A stretch of 64,000 nt of DNA from Evernia prunastri (Eukaryota; Ascomycota; Lecanoromycetes; Lecanorales; Parmeliaceae): positions 558,976-622,975 of the forward strand of contig NKYR01000002.1 of the NCBI GenBank assembly GCA_003184365.1. The letters run 5' to 3'. Positions 21,335-33,177 of the stretch are shown here, in pieces; position 1 is the stretch's first letter; each line of letters starts with the position of its first letter. Under the pieces are notes generated by a model. The model saw only the letters and a list, made by a program, of their open reading frames with translations. It was not told the DNA's origin and did no database searches. A program made the translations under genes and the position numbers.

Positions 21335-23772
21335 ATGAGCTCGGCAGGTGGTCAAGGATCCAATTTTCTCCCAAACAACGGCCGTATCGTACAGAGCGGA
21401 GGGATACGCATTTTGTGTGTTGCTGATGTTCGAGGTACATATCAACTGCTCCTCGTACACAACCGAGCTCTTTTGTTCTGACCTCAGCACAGGCAATCTG
21501 AAATCATTGAACGATCTGGCCCAGCAAGCGAAAGCAAACTACATCATCCACACTGGCGATTTCGGTTTTTATGACGAAGACTCATTGCAGCGTATTGCTG
21601 ATAAGTATGACATGCTGGCCGCCTTGAGTTGCATACATAGACATCAGACTGACCTGTTTCCTCAGGACCCTCAAGCATGTCGCTCAATATTCACCCTTAC
21701 TTTCCGAAAATACGAAGCGTGTAATACAAGCTTCTCAACCCCAGAATTACGATGTCAAACAGCGATTTTCCCCTCACGAGCTTCAGCTCTCCGAACTATC
21801 CATGTTCATCGACAAAAAGCTCAAGTTGGATGTTCCCGTCTATACTGTTTGGGGTGCTTGCGAAGACGTCCGTGTGCTTGAGAAATTTAGATCCGGAGAG
21901 TACAAAGTGGATAATCTACACATAATTGACGAGGCAAATTCAAGACTTCTCGAAGTTGGCGGAGTGAAGCTGCGACTGCTGGGGCTGGGTGGCGCGGTTG
22001 TCATGCACAAGCTGTTTGATAACGGAGAAGGCCGGACGACAATTGCTGGAGGCCAAGGAACTATGTGGACAACGTTGTTGCAAATGGGAGAGCTGGTGGA
22101 TACAGCGAATCGTGTCTACGATCCTACGGAAACTAGAGTCTTCGTCACACATGCTTCACCAGCCCGGGAAGGCCTGCTGAATCAGCTATCTGTCACACTC
22201 AAAGCCGACTTCTCCGTATCCGCTGGGCTTCACTTCCGATACGGTAGTTCATACAATGAGTTCAGCGTCAATCCTACCCTGGATCACTACCGTGGAAAGC
22301 TTGCTGCATCAAAAGCATCTTTCAACGACGTTTGGGAAACGGTCAAGAGTGAGGTCGAACCAGCTGTATCCCAAAACGAGGCCCAAAAACAGCTACTCGA
22401 CAACGCGCTAGACATCGTCACGAAGATGCCCACCGTGGCAAATGGCGGTAATCCATTCAGCCAAGCCTTACCTGGGCAAGGTACCGGTGGGCAGGTTGAT
22501 GAGAGCGCTTTTAAGAATATGTGGAACTTCAACCTGGCTGACGCCGCGTTCGGATATTTGGTGTTGGAGATAGAGGCTGGAAGGATTGGAACTGAAATGA
22601 GAGCGCAAGGTTTCAATTTTGCACATCGCGGCAGCGGAGGACCAAAGCAGGGTGTCACGCAACCAATTCAGTCACCAGCTCAAGGTGGATCGACTAACGC
22701 TGTCATGCAAGGTATGGGACCACCCAATAATCGGGCTCCCGTCGCTCCATCGTCTCAGTCTAGTCAGCAATTCAGTCAAGCCCAACAGCCTGGTCAGCAA
22801 CCTAGAAGCCAACAGCCACCCACGCAGCCGAAGCAGGCCCCTCCTCAGCAACAACCGCAAACCCAGCAACAAAATAGGGCTCCGCCAAGCCAAGCTCGTC
22901 CTTCGCCAACCCCAGCCGCGCCTGCCCAAAACCAAGTGAAGCCAGCTACACCCCAACCTGCGGCTACCGCGACCAACGCTGCTCCATCTGCTGCTCCAGC
23001 TGTTGCTTCAAGCTCAGAGAAGCAGGCTCCATCTACACAACCTTCCACACAGGCACCGGAACAGGTCAATGGCGCAACAACAAGCTGGAATAGTACATCA
23101 GCCGATCTCCCTTCTACCAGCACACCATCGACTAAACCTGCCAACAAGCCAGCTTCGCCAGCTGTCGAGAAAAAGCCAAGCACAGGTTTGTTCATCCACA
23201 ACATGGAGAGTGAGCAAGCTGTCCGCGACATTTTCCCTGATGAAGACAAATCTAAGATTACCAAAATCGAGAACTATGGCAAGACGAATCACGTAGTCCA
23301 TTTTGCGAATCACGAAGATGCACTCGCGGCATTAAACCGTCAACCAGCGGAATTCAAGCAGAAGAATGCTCCGCAAGCACAGGCAGGCCAACCACGGAAG
23401 CCGAACATCAAATGGTACGACGATCGAGGACCGAAGCCGAAGTTCCGAGAGAACCAAGGCGGCCAAGGAGCGGGGACTTGGCAGGGAAGCAATCGATCAG
23501 CATCAGGATCTGGTCCTAGACCTGGATACCAGAGCGATCGCAACGCTAGTGATAGTGAAGGTGGTCGAGGAGGTCGTGGAGGATTCCAAGGTCGTGGTCG
23601 TGGCCGAGGGAACGAGCGAGGCGGTCGAGGAGGCCGCGGCGGACGAGGCGGGGGAAATAACAAGTCAGGTGGGGATGAGAACGCAACGCCAGCAGCAACG
23701 GTTGCTCAAGACTCGAAGGCCGCGACAAGCGCTGCCCCGGCGGCTGCAGCCCCCTCCGGCGGTGCGTCTTGA
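21335..23772 (+). CDS. DUF2433 calcineurin-like phosphoesterase with RRM-like and RGG-rich C-terminus
   Basis: Three exons (21335-21434, 21493-21604, 21666-23772; introns 58 and 61 bp) give 772 residues. The N-terminal ~300 residues are a metallophosphoesterase-like DUF2433 region: VADVRGN near residue 30, HTGDFGF near 50, VWGACED near 128 and THASPAREG near 232 would supply metal ligands. Residues ~340-540 are Gln/Pro/Ala-rich and disordered. Around 573-640 is an RRM-like fold (LFIHNM, DEDKSKITKIENYG, VVHFANHEDALAAL), and from about 695 there is a run of RGG/GRGRG repeats. Together these suggest an RNA-binding phosphoesterase. Activity and substrate are not established; the family is fungal. 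Confidence 0.88.
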
Positions 23773-24587
23773 TCTGTTCCTGCTGAAAGCCCTTTTCAGC
23801 AGAGTATGGTGCTCATAACGATCGAGATTTCCTTCGGAGAAGACACAGCGCACCAGATCGGAACATGATCTTGATGTTCCACAATTACTTGACTAGCGGT
23901 CTTTAGAATTAGACGTTTGTTAAGCGTCAGAGGCGGCAGGGGATAGATGGCAGGAAGGATTGCAGGCGAGAGCTTTACATGGTTCATTTCATCCATACAA
24001 GCCCTTGAGCAAGTCGATCAATGGGCATGATTAGCATTCATGTATCATGGCAATTAGCAATGTAGTCTAGCTTCGAAAAAGTAATTGCTGATACCTGATA
24101 CCTGATACCTCCCGAATAAGGTAGCACATGCAGCGGTCTCTAGGTACTTTTGACTTTGCAAAATTTAGAGAGCTTTCCCCAGATTACTGGAGATATTGTG
24201 CTAACTTGGAGTGGTCTAGCGGGCGATCTTCCGCTGCGGATATGCCCAGCCAGGGCAGCCTCACGATTTTGTTATGTTGTGTGCTCAGAGTTAAAAAGAC
24301 CTTGCTTGCTGCTCAGTTCCTTCATTTTTCCAAAATATTCAACGAGAAGCGTCTCTTCTGCCTTCTTGAATTCAACCAGATATCCTTTGATCTATCGGAG
24401 ATATAAGACCTCTCGCTATCTAGTCTAGGAATCCTAGCTTCGCTGCTGCCTGCTTGCCGTTCCCTACCCACCGCTTCTCCATGCCATTTCCAGAAGATCT
24501 CGAACCTCTCATCTCATCGACTCATCTATCCTAAGGCTCAGTCCCAGAGCCCCCCCACCTGCAAGGGCCAAGTGCCCCTTTACCGCG
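23773..24587. other. Intergenic region
   Basis: 815 bp between the phosphoesterase gene and the sterol transporter gene. A short tandem CTGATAC repeat (about three copies, 24089-24112) is visible. The last 170 bp are pyrimidine-rich, consistent with the transporter promoter. No gene was recognised. Confidence 0.55.
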
Positions 24588-27500
24588 ATGATGGTGGCGC
24601 CGTCCAGTCCAAGGTTGCACAGAATGCTGCTCAGCTTTGCCACTCTTGCTGTCTTGTGTCTTAGTGTTCGTGGAGGTGAAGGAACCTGGACTGAGAAACA
24701 TGAGGAAGGTCGATGCGCGATTAGAGGACAGTGCGGGAAGAAATCGTTCTTCGGTGGCGAACTGCCGTGTCCAGACAATGGCTTGGCAGAGGAACCAGAT
24801 GAGGTTACCAGGACAAAACTTGTTGCCATATGTGGAGATGAGTGGAGTGAAGGGAATGTTTGCTGTGACGAAGCCCAAGTGAGCTTGGGATTAGAGGACT
24901 AAGCTCTCGAGTGAGAGACTGACTCAAATTTAGGTCGACAATCTGAGAAGCAACCTCGAACGCGCCGAGAGTATAATATCAGGTTGTCCGGCGTGTAAAA
25001 CAAATTTCTTCAACCTTTTCTGCACCTTCACATGCTCGCCAGACCAGTCGCTCTTTGTCAACGTTACCGAATTCGAGGAAAAATCTGGAAAGCTTCTTGT
25101 GACGGAGCTGGATAACCTCTGGTCAGACGACTACGGAAAGGGCTTTTACGATAGCTGCAAAGATGTCAAGTTCACTGGTGGTAAGGTTATGACCTTTATT
25201 GGTGGGAACGCCAAGAATTACACCTCGTTCCTCAAATTTCTTGGAGACACCAAGCCGTTTGGTAGCCCATTCCAGATCAACTTCCCTAGGCCTTCGAGTC
25301 AACCCTTTGAGAACATGACTGCATCAGACCCAACCCCAAAAGCATGCAATGACACAGACGAGGCGTACCGATGCTCCTGCACTGATTGCGAAGCATCGTG
25401 CCCAGAGCTGGCAAAGGTCACGGAACAAGAGCACTGCCATGTCGGAGCTCTTCCATGCCTTTCGTTCGCTGTGATTATAGTCTACTGCGTCTTCTTGCTT
25501 CTTCTGGTAACAGCAGTCTCTGGGCACATTGCATATCAGAAGCACAACCAACGGAAGAGCGAAAGATTACAGCTTTTGCAAGATGCCGCCCTGAGCGATG
25601 ATGAAGACGAAGGAGAAATTGTTCACAATGCTGGCATGATAGACAGACCGCAAAGGCAGTACAGATTTAATACCATTTGTGATGCCGCCTTCAGCCATCT
25701 CGGAAGGAAGTGCGCCAGGTATCCTCTGATCACCATAGGCATCAGCGTCCTCGTTGTCGTTGTACTGAGCATCGGGTGGATGAATTTTGAAGTGGAGACA
25801 AATCCTGTTCGGCTATGGGTCAGCCCGTCATCTGCTGCCGCAAAAGAAAAGGCTTTTTTCGACAAGAGCTTCGGACCTTTCTATCGCGCAGAGCAAGCAT
25901 TCGTGGTCAATGATACCCTCCCATCCGGCCCTGGACCCGTCTTGAGCTACGATACATTGGCGTGGTGGTTCGACGTCGAAGCTCGAGTCCAGCGGAGAAT
26001 GTCTCCTGAAGAGGGTGTCGCTTTCAGTGATGTATGCTTCAACCCAACTGGCGAGGCTTGTGTCGTACAGTCTTTGACAGGTTACTTTGGCGGCTCTTTT
26101 GCAAGCGTGGACGCGGACACTTGGCAGGAAGATCTGAAGCATTGCACCGATGAGCCTGGTAGTCAAGAATGTCTGCCTGACTTTCAGCAACCACTCGACA
26201 AAGATATAATCCTTGGCGGTTATGACAAGAACGGCGACATTCTCGACGCTGAAGCCATGATCGTTACTTGGGTTGTCAACAACCACGAGGAAGGGTCGTA
26301 CGGAGAAAAACGTGCATTGGACTGGGAACAAGGACTCATCAACGTTCTCAAAGATGCACAGAGCGAAGCAAAGGAGAGAGGGCTGCGGCTTTCATTTTCC
26401 ACTGAGAGGAGTCTTGAAGAGGAGCTAAACAAGTCAACGAATACAGACGCCAAAATCGTCGTAATAAGTTATATCATCATGTTTATCTATGCGTCGCTGG
26501 CTCTGGGATCTACGACATTGTCTGTCAGATCCATTCTACACAATCCTGCAAACGCGCTAGTAGCATCGAAGTTCACCCTTGGTGTCATTGGCATTGTCAT
26601 CGTACTGATGTCAGTCTCTGCCTCGGTTGGCCTATTCTCGGCTTGCGGTGTCAAGGTGACTCTTATCATTGCTGAGGTCATTCCTTTTCTGGTGCTTGCC
26701 GTCGGGGTAGACAACATATTCCTTATCGTTCATGAGTTTGAAAGGGTCAATGTCAGTCATCCAGACGAGGAAGTGGAAACTCGGATCGCCAAAGCGCTCG
26801 GCCGCATGGGGCCTAGCATCCTCCTTTCTGCTTCCACAGAGACAATTGCGTTCGCGCTCGGTGCTGCTGTCGGCATGCCTGCCGTCAAAAATTTTGCAGT
26901 CTACGCAGCTGGTGCCGTACTGATAAATGCGTTGCTGCAAGTCACAATGTTCGTCGCAGTGCTAGCATTGAACCAGCGGAGAGTTGAAACCAGTCGAGCG
27001 GATTGCTTTCCTTGCATCAAAGTCGGGCGAGCAGATGTCGGCAGTGCCCATGGGGCAGGTACGTATGGCTACGATGATGAAGGTCCTCTGCAGAAGTTCT
27101 TTCGCAAAGTATATGCACCTTTTCTCCTCGATCGAAGAGTCAAAGTCGCGGTCGTCGTTCTCTTCCTTGGCCTGTTCACTGCAGGCTTAGCTCTCATACC
27201 AGAGGTTGCCCTTGGCTTGGATCAGCGCATTGCCTTCCCACGAGGCTCCTACTTGATTCCCTACTTCAATGATCTGGATGCTTACTTCAATACCGGCCCT
27301 CCTGTCTACTTCGTCTTACACGACTCTTCCATCACAGAGCGTCCGGAGCAACGATCCGTTTGCGGCCGCTTCCGCGCCTGCGAGTCTTACTCTCTAGCCA
27401 ACGTTCTGGAACAAGAGTCGAAACGCCCCAACATATCCTATATCTCTGGCTCCACTGCTAATTGGCTTGATGATTTCTTCACCTGGCTCAACCCGGAACA

Positions 27501-28552
27501 GGAAGGCTGCTGCGTAGAGCACGGCAAACCATGCTTCGAAGGTCGAAATCCACCATGGAACGTCACCCTCTACGGCATGCCTGAAAACGAAGAGTTCATT
27601 CACTATCTGACCAAGTGGCTACATTCCCCCACAAACGCAGAATGTCCCTTCGGCGGCGCAGCACCCTACAGCACTGCCCTTGTCATTGAACCGTCGGCGC
27701 ACCCTCCTTCAGTACCGGCCTCTCATTTCCGATCCTTCCACACGCCCCTCCGATCTCAATCCGACTTTATTGACGCTTACGCCTCGGCCCGCCGTATCGC
27801 ATCTGACATCTCTGAAGACCAGAATATCAGCGTCTTCCCTTATTCGAAATTCTACATCTTCTTTGACCAGTACGCGTCCATCGTCCGGCTCGCAGGCACC
27901 CTACTCGGCTCAGCCCTTGCCATCATCTTCGTGCTCTCCTCCGTGCTTCTCGGTTCCATAGCCACAGCTTTAGTAATAACTCTTACTGTGGCTATGATCG
28001 TTGTAGACGTGATCGGCTGTATGGCTCTGTTTTCCGTCTCCCTCAATGCTATCTCCCTCGTCAACCTCGTCATCTGTGTTGGTATCGGCGTTGAGTTTTG
28101 CGCTCATATCGCCCGTGCCTTCACCTATCCTTCAAAGACTGTTATGGAAAAAGCGAAGTCGAAGTTCAGAGGCCGGGATTTGAGAGCTTGGACCGCACTG
28201 ACGAATGTGGGCGGAAGCGTCTTCAGCGGTATCACGGTAACGAAGTTTCTTGGGGTATCCGTATTAGCTTTTACACGGAGTAAAATATTTGAGATTTATT
28301 ACTTTAGGATCTGGTTGGCTTTGGTGGTGTTGGCAGCATTGCATAGTCTGGTTTGGTTGCCGGTTGCGCTGAGTTTGGTTGGCGGCGACGGTAAGATCTC
28401 AGCGTTGATTACTACAGGAACATGTGAACGGGGGCTGATCAATCTTAGGCTACCTGGATCCCGAAAGCGATGGAAGCTTAGAGGACGATTTGGCCGCGAG
28501 GAGATATAGGGCGTTGCTGCCAGAGGATGATTACGACTCGGACGATTACTGA
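24588..28552 (+). CDS. NCR1: NPC1-type intracellular sterol transporter (Ncr1)
   Basis: Three exons (24588-24878, 24934-28390, 28449-28552; introns 55 and 58 bp) give 1,283 residues, the normal length for NPC1/Ncr1. A signal peptide (LLSFATLAVLCLSV) leads into the Cys-rich lumenal sterol-binding domain (GQCGKKSFFGGELPC, CPACKTNFFNLFC, FTCSP). Next come a transmembrane helix near residue 280, the middle lumenal loop, a sterol-sensing domain at about 600-770 (ISYIIMFIYASLALG), the second Cys-rich loop and a Patched-like helical bundle. It moves sterols out of the vacuole lumen or membrane with NPC2 (family knowledge). The last intron restores an acidic C-terminus ending LLPEDDYDSDDY; unspliced reading gives an unrelated tail. 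The start could also be the Met at residue 13. Confidence 0.95.
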
Positions 28553-28917
28553 ACCATGGAAGGAGTACAGCGACTCGGTTACTGCATTGCGAGGACGGGC
28601 ACCGATGTACAATCAGTAAAGTAAGCATGGAGGAGCAGCATTGGTCGGCGTGATTGAATGAACCGAAGCAGCTATTCTGTTGTTACCTCTACCGTGTACA
28701 GCTAAATCCGACCGTCTGCATAGCAAGTCGAGTAGTCGAATCAGTTTCTGAAATCGATTGTATGCAAATCCCCATAACACCGGATGAATCATACGTACAG
28801 AGCTGTGCAGATGTGGGGTATCCTACTCAAAAACAGAGCTTTGGCAAAAGTTGTAGCCCAAACGTTGTAAGATAAAGATTGAATGCGTCGCCACTACCCA
28901 TCCGGAGTCCCCCAGTC
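28553..28917. other. Convergent 3' intergenic region
   Basis: 365 bp between the stops of NCR1 and the reverse-strand C3HC gene. No gene, repeat or RNA was recognised. Confidence 0.6.
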
Positions 28918-30469
28918 TTAATTACCAACCTCAGCAGCCCCCTTCGCCTTCCTCCTCTTCACATGAAACGTCTGCTTCAGCCTCTTCAACTTCGCCCACC
29001 TCTCCCTATCCCTCTCATCCCTCACGGCCGTCTCCTCCCTCGCCGTCACCGTCGACTCCGCACCGAGGCTCCCAACCTCAACCTCGCTCGCCGCCCCATC
29101 CGAATCCCTCGCCGTCGCCACTCCCCTGTCCTCGTCCTCGTGCCTCTTGTGAACCACGCTCGCGTTCACCGCCCGCAGCAGGGCCTCCCAGCCCGCGAGA
29201 CCGTCGAGCGACGTGCGCCGCGACGTGGCGCCGTTCTGGGAGAGGGCGTTGATCCAGGGGCAGTAGTCGCGGTGTTCGGTCACGACGTCGAGGCGGTCCA
29301 TGCTTGATGTGGATGGGGAGGAGGGGGAGGGTTTGAAGAGCCAGAGGCCGAGGCGGCGGAAACAGGCGGTGCAGGTCGCGAGGCCGACGACGTGGCCTTC
29401 TTCTGCTTGCCAGCCGAAGAGGGAGAGGGCGAGGGCCGAGGTGTTGGGGTCGTTGTTGGGAGGAGGAGGGGGGATGGTGGTGATCGTGGTGTGGGTGCTG
29501 GCTGGGGGGTGTTGAGGACTTTGAGGACTTGATGGAGTGGTCGCGGGAGGATCCGGGGACGGGGGGTGGAGGAGAGAAGCCAGGTTTTGTGAAAGGGAGG
29601 AAAGGTCGATATCTTCAGGCGTGGAGGGATCGGGCGGAAGTTCCGGAGCGATGGCGACTAGAGACGCGTAGCGTTGCCGTAGATCATCTATGGCTGTTTT
29701 GTGGTGCGCGAGCGGGAGGCGTTGAATGGTATCTGCGGGACATCATCAATGCATTTGCCAGTGGTTGAGAAGTGCAGTACATACCATCGCACCCCTTCCT
29801 CCGCCACAAGCATCCCCCCTCATGAGACGTAACGATCATTTCAGCGTACTTCCCCACCAATTCCTCCTGCGCCTTCTCCCTCCACTCATCCTCATCCTCC
29901 TTTTCGTCAGAGGGCCGCTTTTTCGTGTCTTGCGTCTCTTCAGCATCCTGCCTGTCTGCTCCCAGAGTCTCCAGAATAATCACCACCTCCTTTCCACAGC
30001 CCCCAACACACCCAACCCTCTCCTTACCCACACACGACCAACCCCGCTTCGCCCACTGCACTTCATTGATTTTCTCCGGTTTTCCCATCCATTTGTCCAC
30101 GTGTCTGTACGTCTTCAACCGCGCCAGGAACTGCCCGCGATCCCACGGCACGAAATTGGGCATTTTGCGCTCCTCGTCCATTGATGCCAGGTGAGTCGGT
30201 TGTTTAGATGTCGCTACTGCAGCGGCGCGTAGATTGGGAGATTGAGAGCTGATGATACGTGTGCTCGGGGGAGTGTATGCAGAAGCAGGGCGCGCGATCC
30301 GAGGTTTCTTCGCGGGAGGATCCATCGTGGCGGGGAGGGTGGTGGTGGAGGCATTGTATTTGTCATGATTCGACTTGGTGGCTAGCGAGGTGCTGGACGC
30401 ATTGGAGATGGAGTCGAGGATTTTGTGGAATTTTCGCTTGGTGGTACTTAATGCGGTGCCTGTAGGCAT
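28918..30469 (-). CDS. C3HC zinc-finger protein of the NIPA/Rsm1 family
   Basis: Two reverse-strand exons (30469-29785, 29732-28918; intron 52 bp) give 499 residues. I start at the ATG at 30469 (MPTGTALSTTKRKF); a further upstream Met is less family-like. The protein has two BIR-like zinc modules. The first, at about residues 110-240, contains PWDRGQFLARLKTY, WAKRGWSCV and a late HEGGCLWRRKGC. The second (Rsm1 region) contains LFGWQ, CTACFRRLGLW and, after MDRLDVVTEHRDYCPWIN, a Lys/Arg-rich tail. The spliced junction reads RKGCDDTIQRLPL, which fits the family. Rsm1 in fission yeast works in mRNA export and human NIPA in an SCF ubiquitin ligase; the role here is inferred. The second exon is very GC-rich with Pro/Thr/Ser low complexity. 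Confidence 0.9.
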
Positions 30470-30755
30470 TTTTAGGAGCAAATGGAGGCAACAAAATTGA
30501 GTATGTGGAATGCAGGAATGACTTGAACTTTGCAAGCCTTGTTCTCTACATCAATAGATCTTCAGCGGGAAGCTCGCTTAACGCGGCAGTCTGACGTTTA
30601 CTGTACTTATGCTGTATACCGTAATTAATTTAAATAACTCGACTGATAATTCTTGATCTAGCTTCTCGGAAGATGTATCCTTTCGATTTATAGACACCTT
30701 GCAATGCCTTAATCCTATTGAAGGTTTTATCTATATCGACTATATGGGTGTAGCC
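30470..30755. other. AT-rich junction before the retrotransposon block
   Basis: 286 bp between the C3HC gene start and the first LTR. The right half is AT-rich and its reverse strand translates for about 40 codons without a stop, so it may be a degraded transposon piece cut by the LTR insertion; I cannot identify it. Confidence 0.4.
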
Positions 30756-30980
30756 TGTTACGGACGTACCCTAGCTGTCAGGTACAAAGGGAGTGTTTAT
30801 GGCTATGTGTCAGGCACATAGAGTATTTATTGGTCATTGACACATTCTCATTATCACATAGGCTAGCGGGGATTCTTCCTAGTATTTAAGCGCTCTTCTC
30901 CTGTGTACATATTCGCTCTTTATCTAGTTGTCTTATTCAATTTACCCCCATTAGACTTGACTCTGGGCACGGTTCTGACA
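30756..30980 (+). repeat. LTR, copy 1 of a TGTTACGG...CTGACA family
   Basis: A 225-bp terminal repeat that begins TGTTACGGACG and ends GGTTCTGACA. It is nearly identical to 32231-32453, about 1.3 kb downstream in the same orientation. A CTAGTATTTAAGCGC stretch inside looks like a TATA region. No target-site duplication is evident: the bases before copy 1 and after copy 2 differ. Confidence 0.85.
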
Positions 30981-31701
30981 CTACAACTAGATCATCCACC
31001 CTTCCGTTCGTACTGACAAGCGAACAGTAAAAGAAAATTGTCATCGGGACCGTTGTGAAGACGTTTCGACGTCAGATCATTGGGCATCCGGGTGTGGCCT
31101 ACCTACGGGCAAAACGAACCATTCGTGGCTAGGACTTGTTGACCACAAGGAAAACCCCTTACGAGGAGGTACTGCTGCATACGTGCAAGCACCCCAGCAT
31201 TCGTGCAAACAACCCCCCTAACAAAAAGAACAAACTTCATTAAAGAACAAAGACTTCTTTCTCCGCTCCGCATCCAACTCCGCCTGGACGTTCTTCCTTA
31301 AGCAGTCAAGAAACCACCCCATCAAGCTGTTACCATTCAAAAGAACACCATTCAAAGCATTACCAGTCTTCGTGGCACCTCAAACGGATAAGAAACGAGT
31401 GTGCTAGACAGTGACAACATGGCACGAGGAAAAGGTGTTGAGAGTTCAGANAGGCTGCTGGCTCCTCCTTGAATGTCCTTGAGAGACTCCTGGAGTTCCG
31501 CCATATCAAGTGGAGTAGCCTCATCTTCTGAACTCTCAACACCTTTTCCTCGTGCCATGTTGTCACTGTCTAGCACACTCGTTTCTTATCCGTTTGAGGT
31601 GCCACGAAGACTGGTAATGCTTTGAATGGTGTTCTTTTGAATGGNACACATAGCCATAAACACTCCCTTTGTACCTGACAGCTAGGGTACGTCCGTAACA
31701 A
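30981..31701 (+). mobile_element. 5' internal (gag) fragment of the LTR element, folded back on itself at N joins
   Basis: Downstream of the first LTR comes a leader and then an ATG near 31420 beginning MARGKGVESSE, the start of a Gag-like frame. After the N at 31451, positions 31452-31644 are the reverse complement of the same leader/gag start and extend the frame on the reverse strand (DEATPLDMAEL). After the N at 31645, positions 31646-31701 are the reverse complement of the LTR's first 56 bp. The palindromic layout around Ns is best read as assembly of fragments. No pol domain is present. Confidence 0.65.
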
Positions 31702-31763
31702 AACCTATGAAGTCTTCTTCGCGCCAAGATCTCATTTCCCAATTAGGGCAAGCCTCGGAGGCN

Positions 31764-32230
31764 AGGCACGGAAACAACATCAGGTGTTGGCCAGCGAGGC
31801 ACGGAAACAACACCATCGGAATAGAAACCTGGCCGCAGCAGAGTGCGCGCCTCTAAAGTCAAGATACGACTATCATACGACCTCTTTACTGAGCAAGTCG
31901 TTCCGGAAGTGAGCCTGCTACAATGGCAAAGAGAAGAGCTGGAGACATGCGCCTGTAACGCATGCAGAACACTATTAGATTCTCATACCTCTCCAGCAAG
32001 TGAGCCTGCTACAATGGCAGTCAAATTCAGAACAACATCGCTCCGAATCATATTCCACATCACATTATGTACACTTGGGACACGTCTACAGCGATCTTCA
32101 GCGATCTTCAGCGACCGAATCCGAAGGAGGACAAGGCTTGGAAGGCTTGGAAGGCTTGGTGGGGTGCAAGAGCATGGAATAGAATGGATGGAATGGATGG
32201 ATTGTGGTGTCATGTGACAAGGTTAGGAGA
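31764..32230 (+). mobile_element. Forward-strand fragment of the mini LTR element's internal region
   Basis: This matches, in opposite orientation, about 34395-34860 of the mini element described below, including tandem GCTTGGAAG 9-mers and two ATCTTCAGCG units. It follows an N at 31763 and stops exactly at the start of the second TGTTACGG LTR at 32231. That shows either insertion of the LTR into the mini element or recombination. Open frames here are also found in every other copy of the element and have no protein-family resemblance. Confidence 0.75.
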
Positions 32231-32453
32231 TGTTACGGACGTACCCTAGGTGTCAGGCACATAGGGAGTGTTTATGGCTATGTGTCTAGCACATAGAGTG
32301 TTTATTGGTTATTGACACATTCCCATTGACACATAGGCTAGCGGGGATTCTTCCTAGTATTTAAGCGCTCTTCTTCTGTACATATTTCCTCCTTATCTAG
32401 TTGTCTTATTCAATTTACCCCCATTAGACTTGACTCTGGGCACGGTTCTGACA
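32231..32453 (+). repeat. LTR, copy 2 of the TGTTACGG...CTGACA family
   Basis: A 223-bp repeat very close to 30756-30980, differing by a few substitutions and a 2-bp length change. It is flanked on the left by mini-element sequence and on the right directly by copia-type coding remains, so it does not sit as a simple 3' partner of copy 1. Confidence 0.85.
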
Positions 32454-33103
32454 ATGCTGACCACAAAACGGATCGCAAAACAATATATGGATTCGTCTTT
32501 CTATGTGATAATGTCGCATATATCTGATACAGCCGTAAATAACGAGAAATAGTTATATTTACTATCGAGGCGAAGTACGTTACTTTAGCAGAGAATAATA
32601 AAATAATCGTATAGGTCACACGATGGCTATAGGAACTACGATTCAGAAGTTACAATGATAATCTCATTCGACTGCTTGATGATAATAAGAAAAGTATTAA
32701 TCTGACTAAAAACTCTGAGTATCATCAAAGAATCAAACACATTAACGTATAATATTACTATATTCGTTAATTAGTGAAAGATAAGATAATTGATATTCAG
32801 TACGTTTCAACTAATAAAATAACGACTGATATTTTTATCAAGTCGTTGACATTGAAGTCTTTCGAACAATATCGAGAATTGTTAGAAATGTACGATTGCT
32901 TATCGAAAGAGGTCTTCGAAGAGACTATCAAATAGTCTTTCAAAAGGTCTGATAAGAAGAGATCGAATGGAAAGCTCACAAACACTCGTTAAAGTTATTC
33001 TTTCAATTCGCTTTAAGCATATATCGTTTTGAAGACAACTTAGAGAAATATATCTATTTCTTGATGTGTATCTCTCTATTTTCAGTGACTAATGAAGAGG
33101 GAG
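32454..33103 (+). pseudogene. Degraded Ty1/copia RNase H end and polypurine tract
   Basis: From about 32556 to 32935 the forward strand reads as the last part of a Ty1/copia polyprotein. It shows TIEAKYVTLAE, VTRWLQELRF, SINLTKNSEYHQRIKHINV, DKIIDIQYVSTNKITTDIFIKSL and SFEQYRELLEMY. In-frame stops interrupt it where family members have Trp (TGG to TAG) and Gln (CAA to TAA), the transitions expected from RIP, and the whole stretch is AT-rich. After the stop at 32933-32935 comes a non-coding tail that ends in a polypurine tract (GAAGAGGGAG, 33094-33103) directly before an LTR start. Integrase and reverse transcriptase are missing here. Confidence 0.8.
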
Positions 33104-33177
33104 TGTTGAAAATATAATGACTTGATATATATAGGGTAATTATTCTACATCGAGCGAGATATCGAAATCAGCTGAAA
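33104..33177 (+). repeat. Start of the copia 3' LTR, interrupted by the mini-element array
   Basis: TGTTGAAAATATAATG follows the polypurine tract directly, as expected for a 3' LTR. The repeat is cut after 74 bp by the array beginning at 33178. AT-rich sequence just after the array (35999-36120) is of similar composition and may be the rest of it, but I could not match the two ends by a target-site duplication. Confidence 0.6.

Noticed and set aside
22845..23264. Long reverse-strand open frames opposite the phosphoesterase gene
   Set aside because: They mirror the Gln/Pro/Ala-rich codons of the real gene and have no family resemblance.
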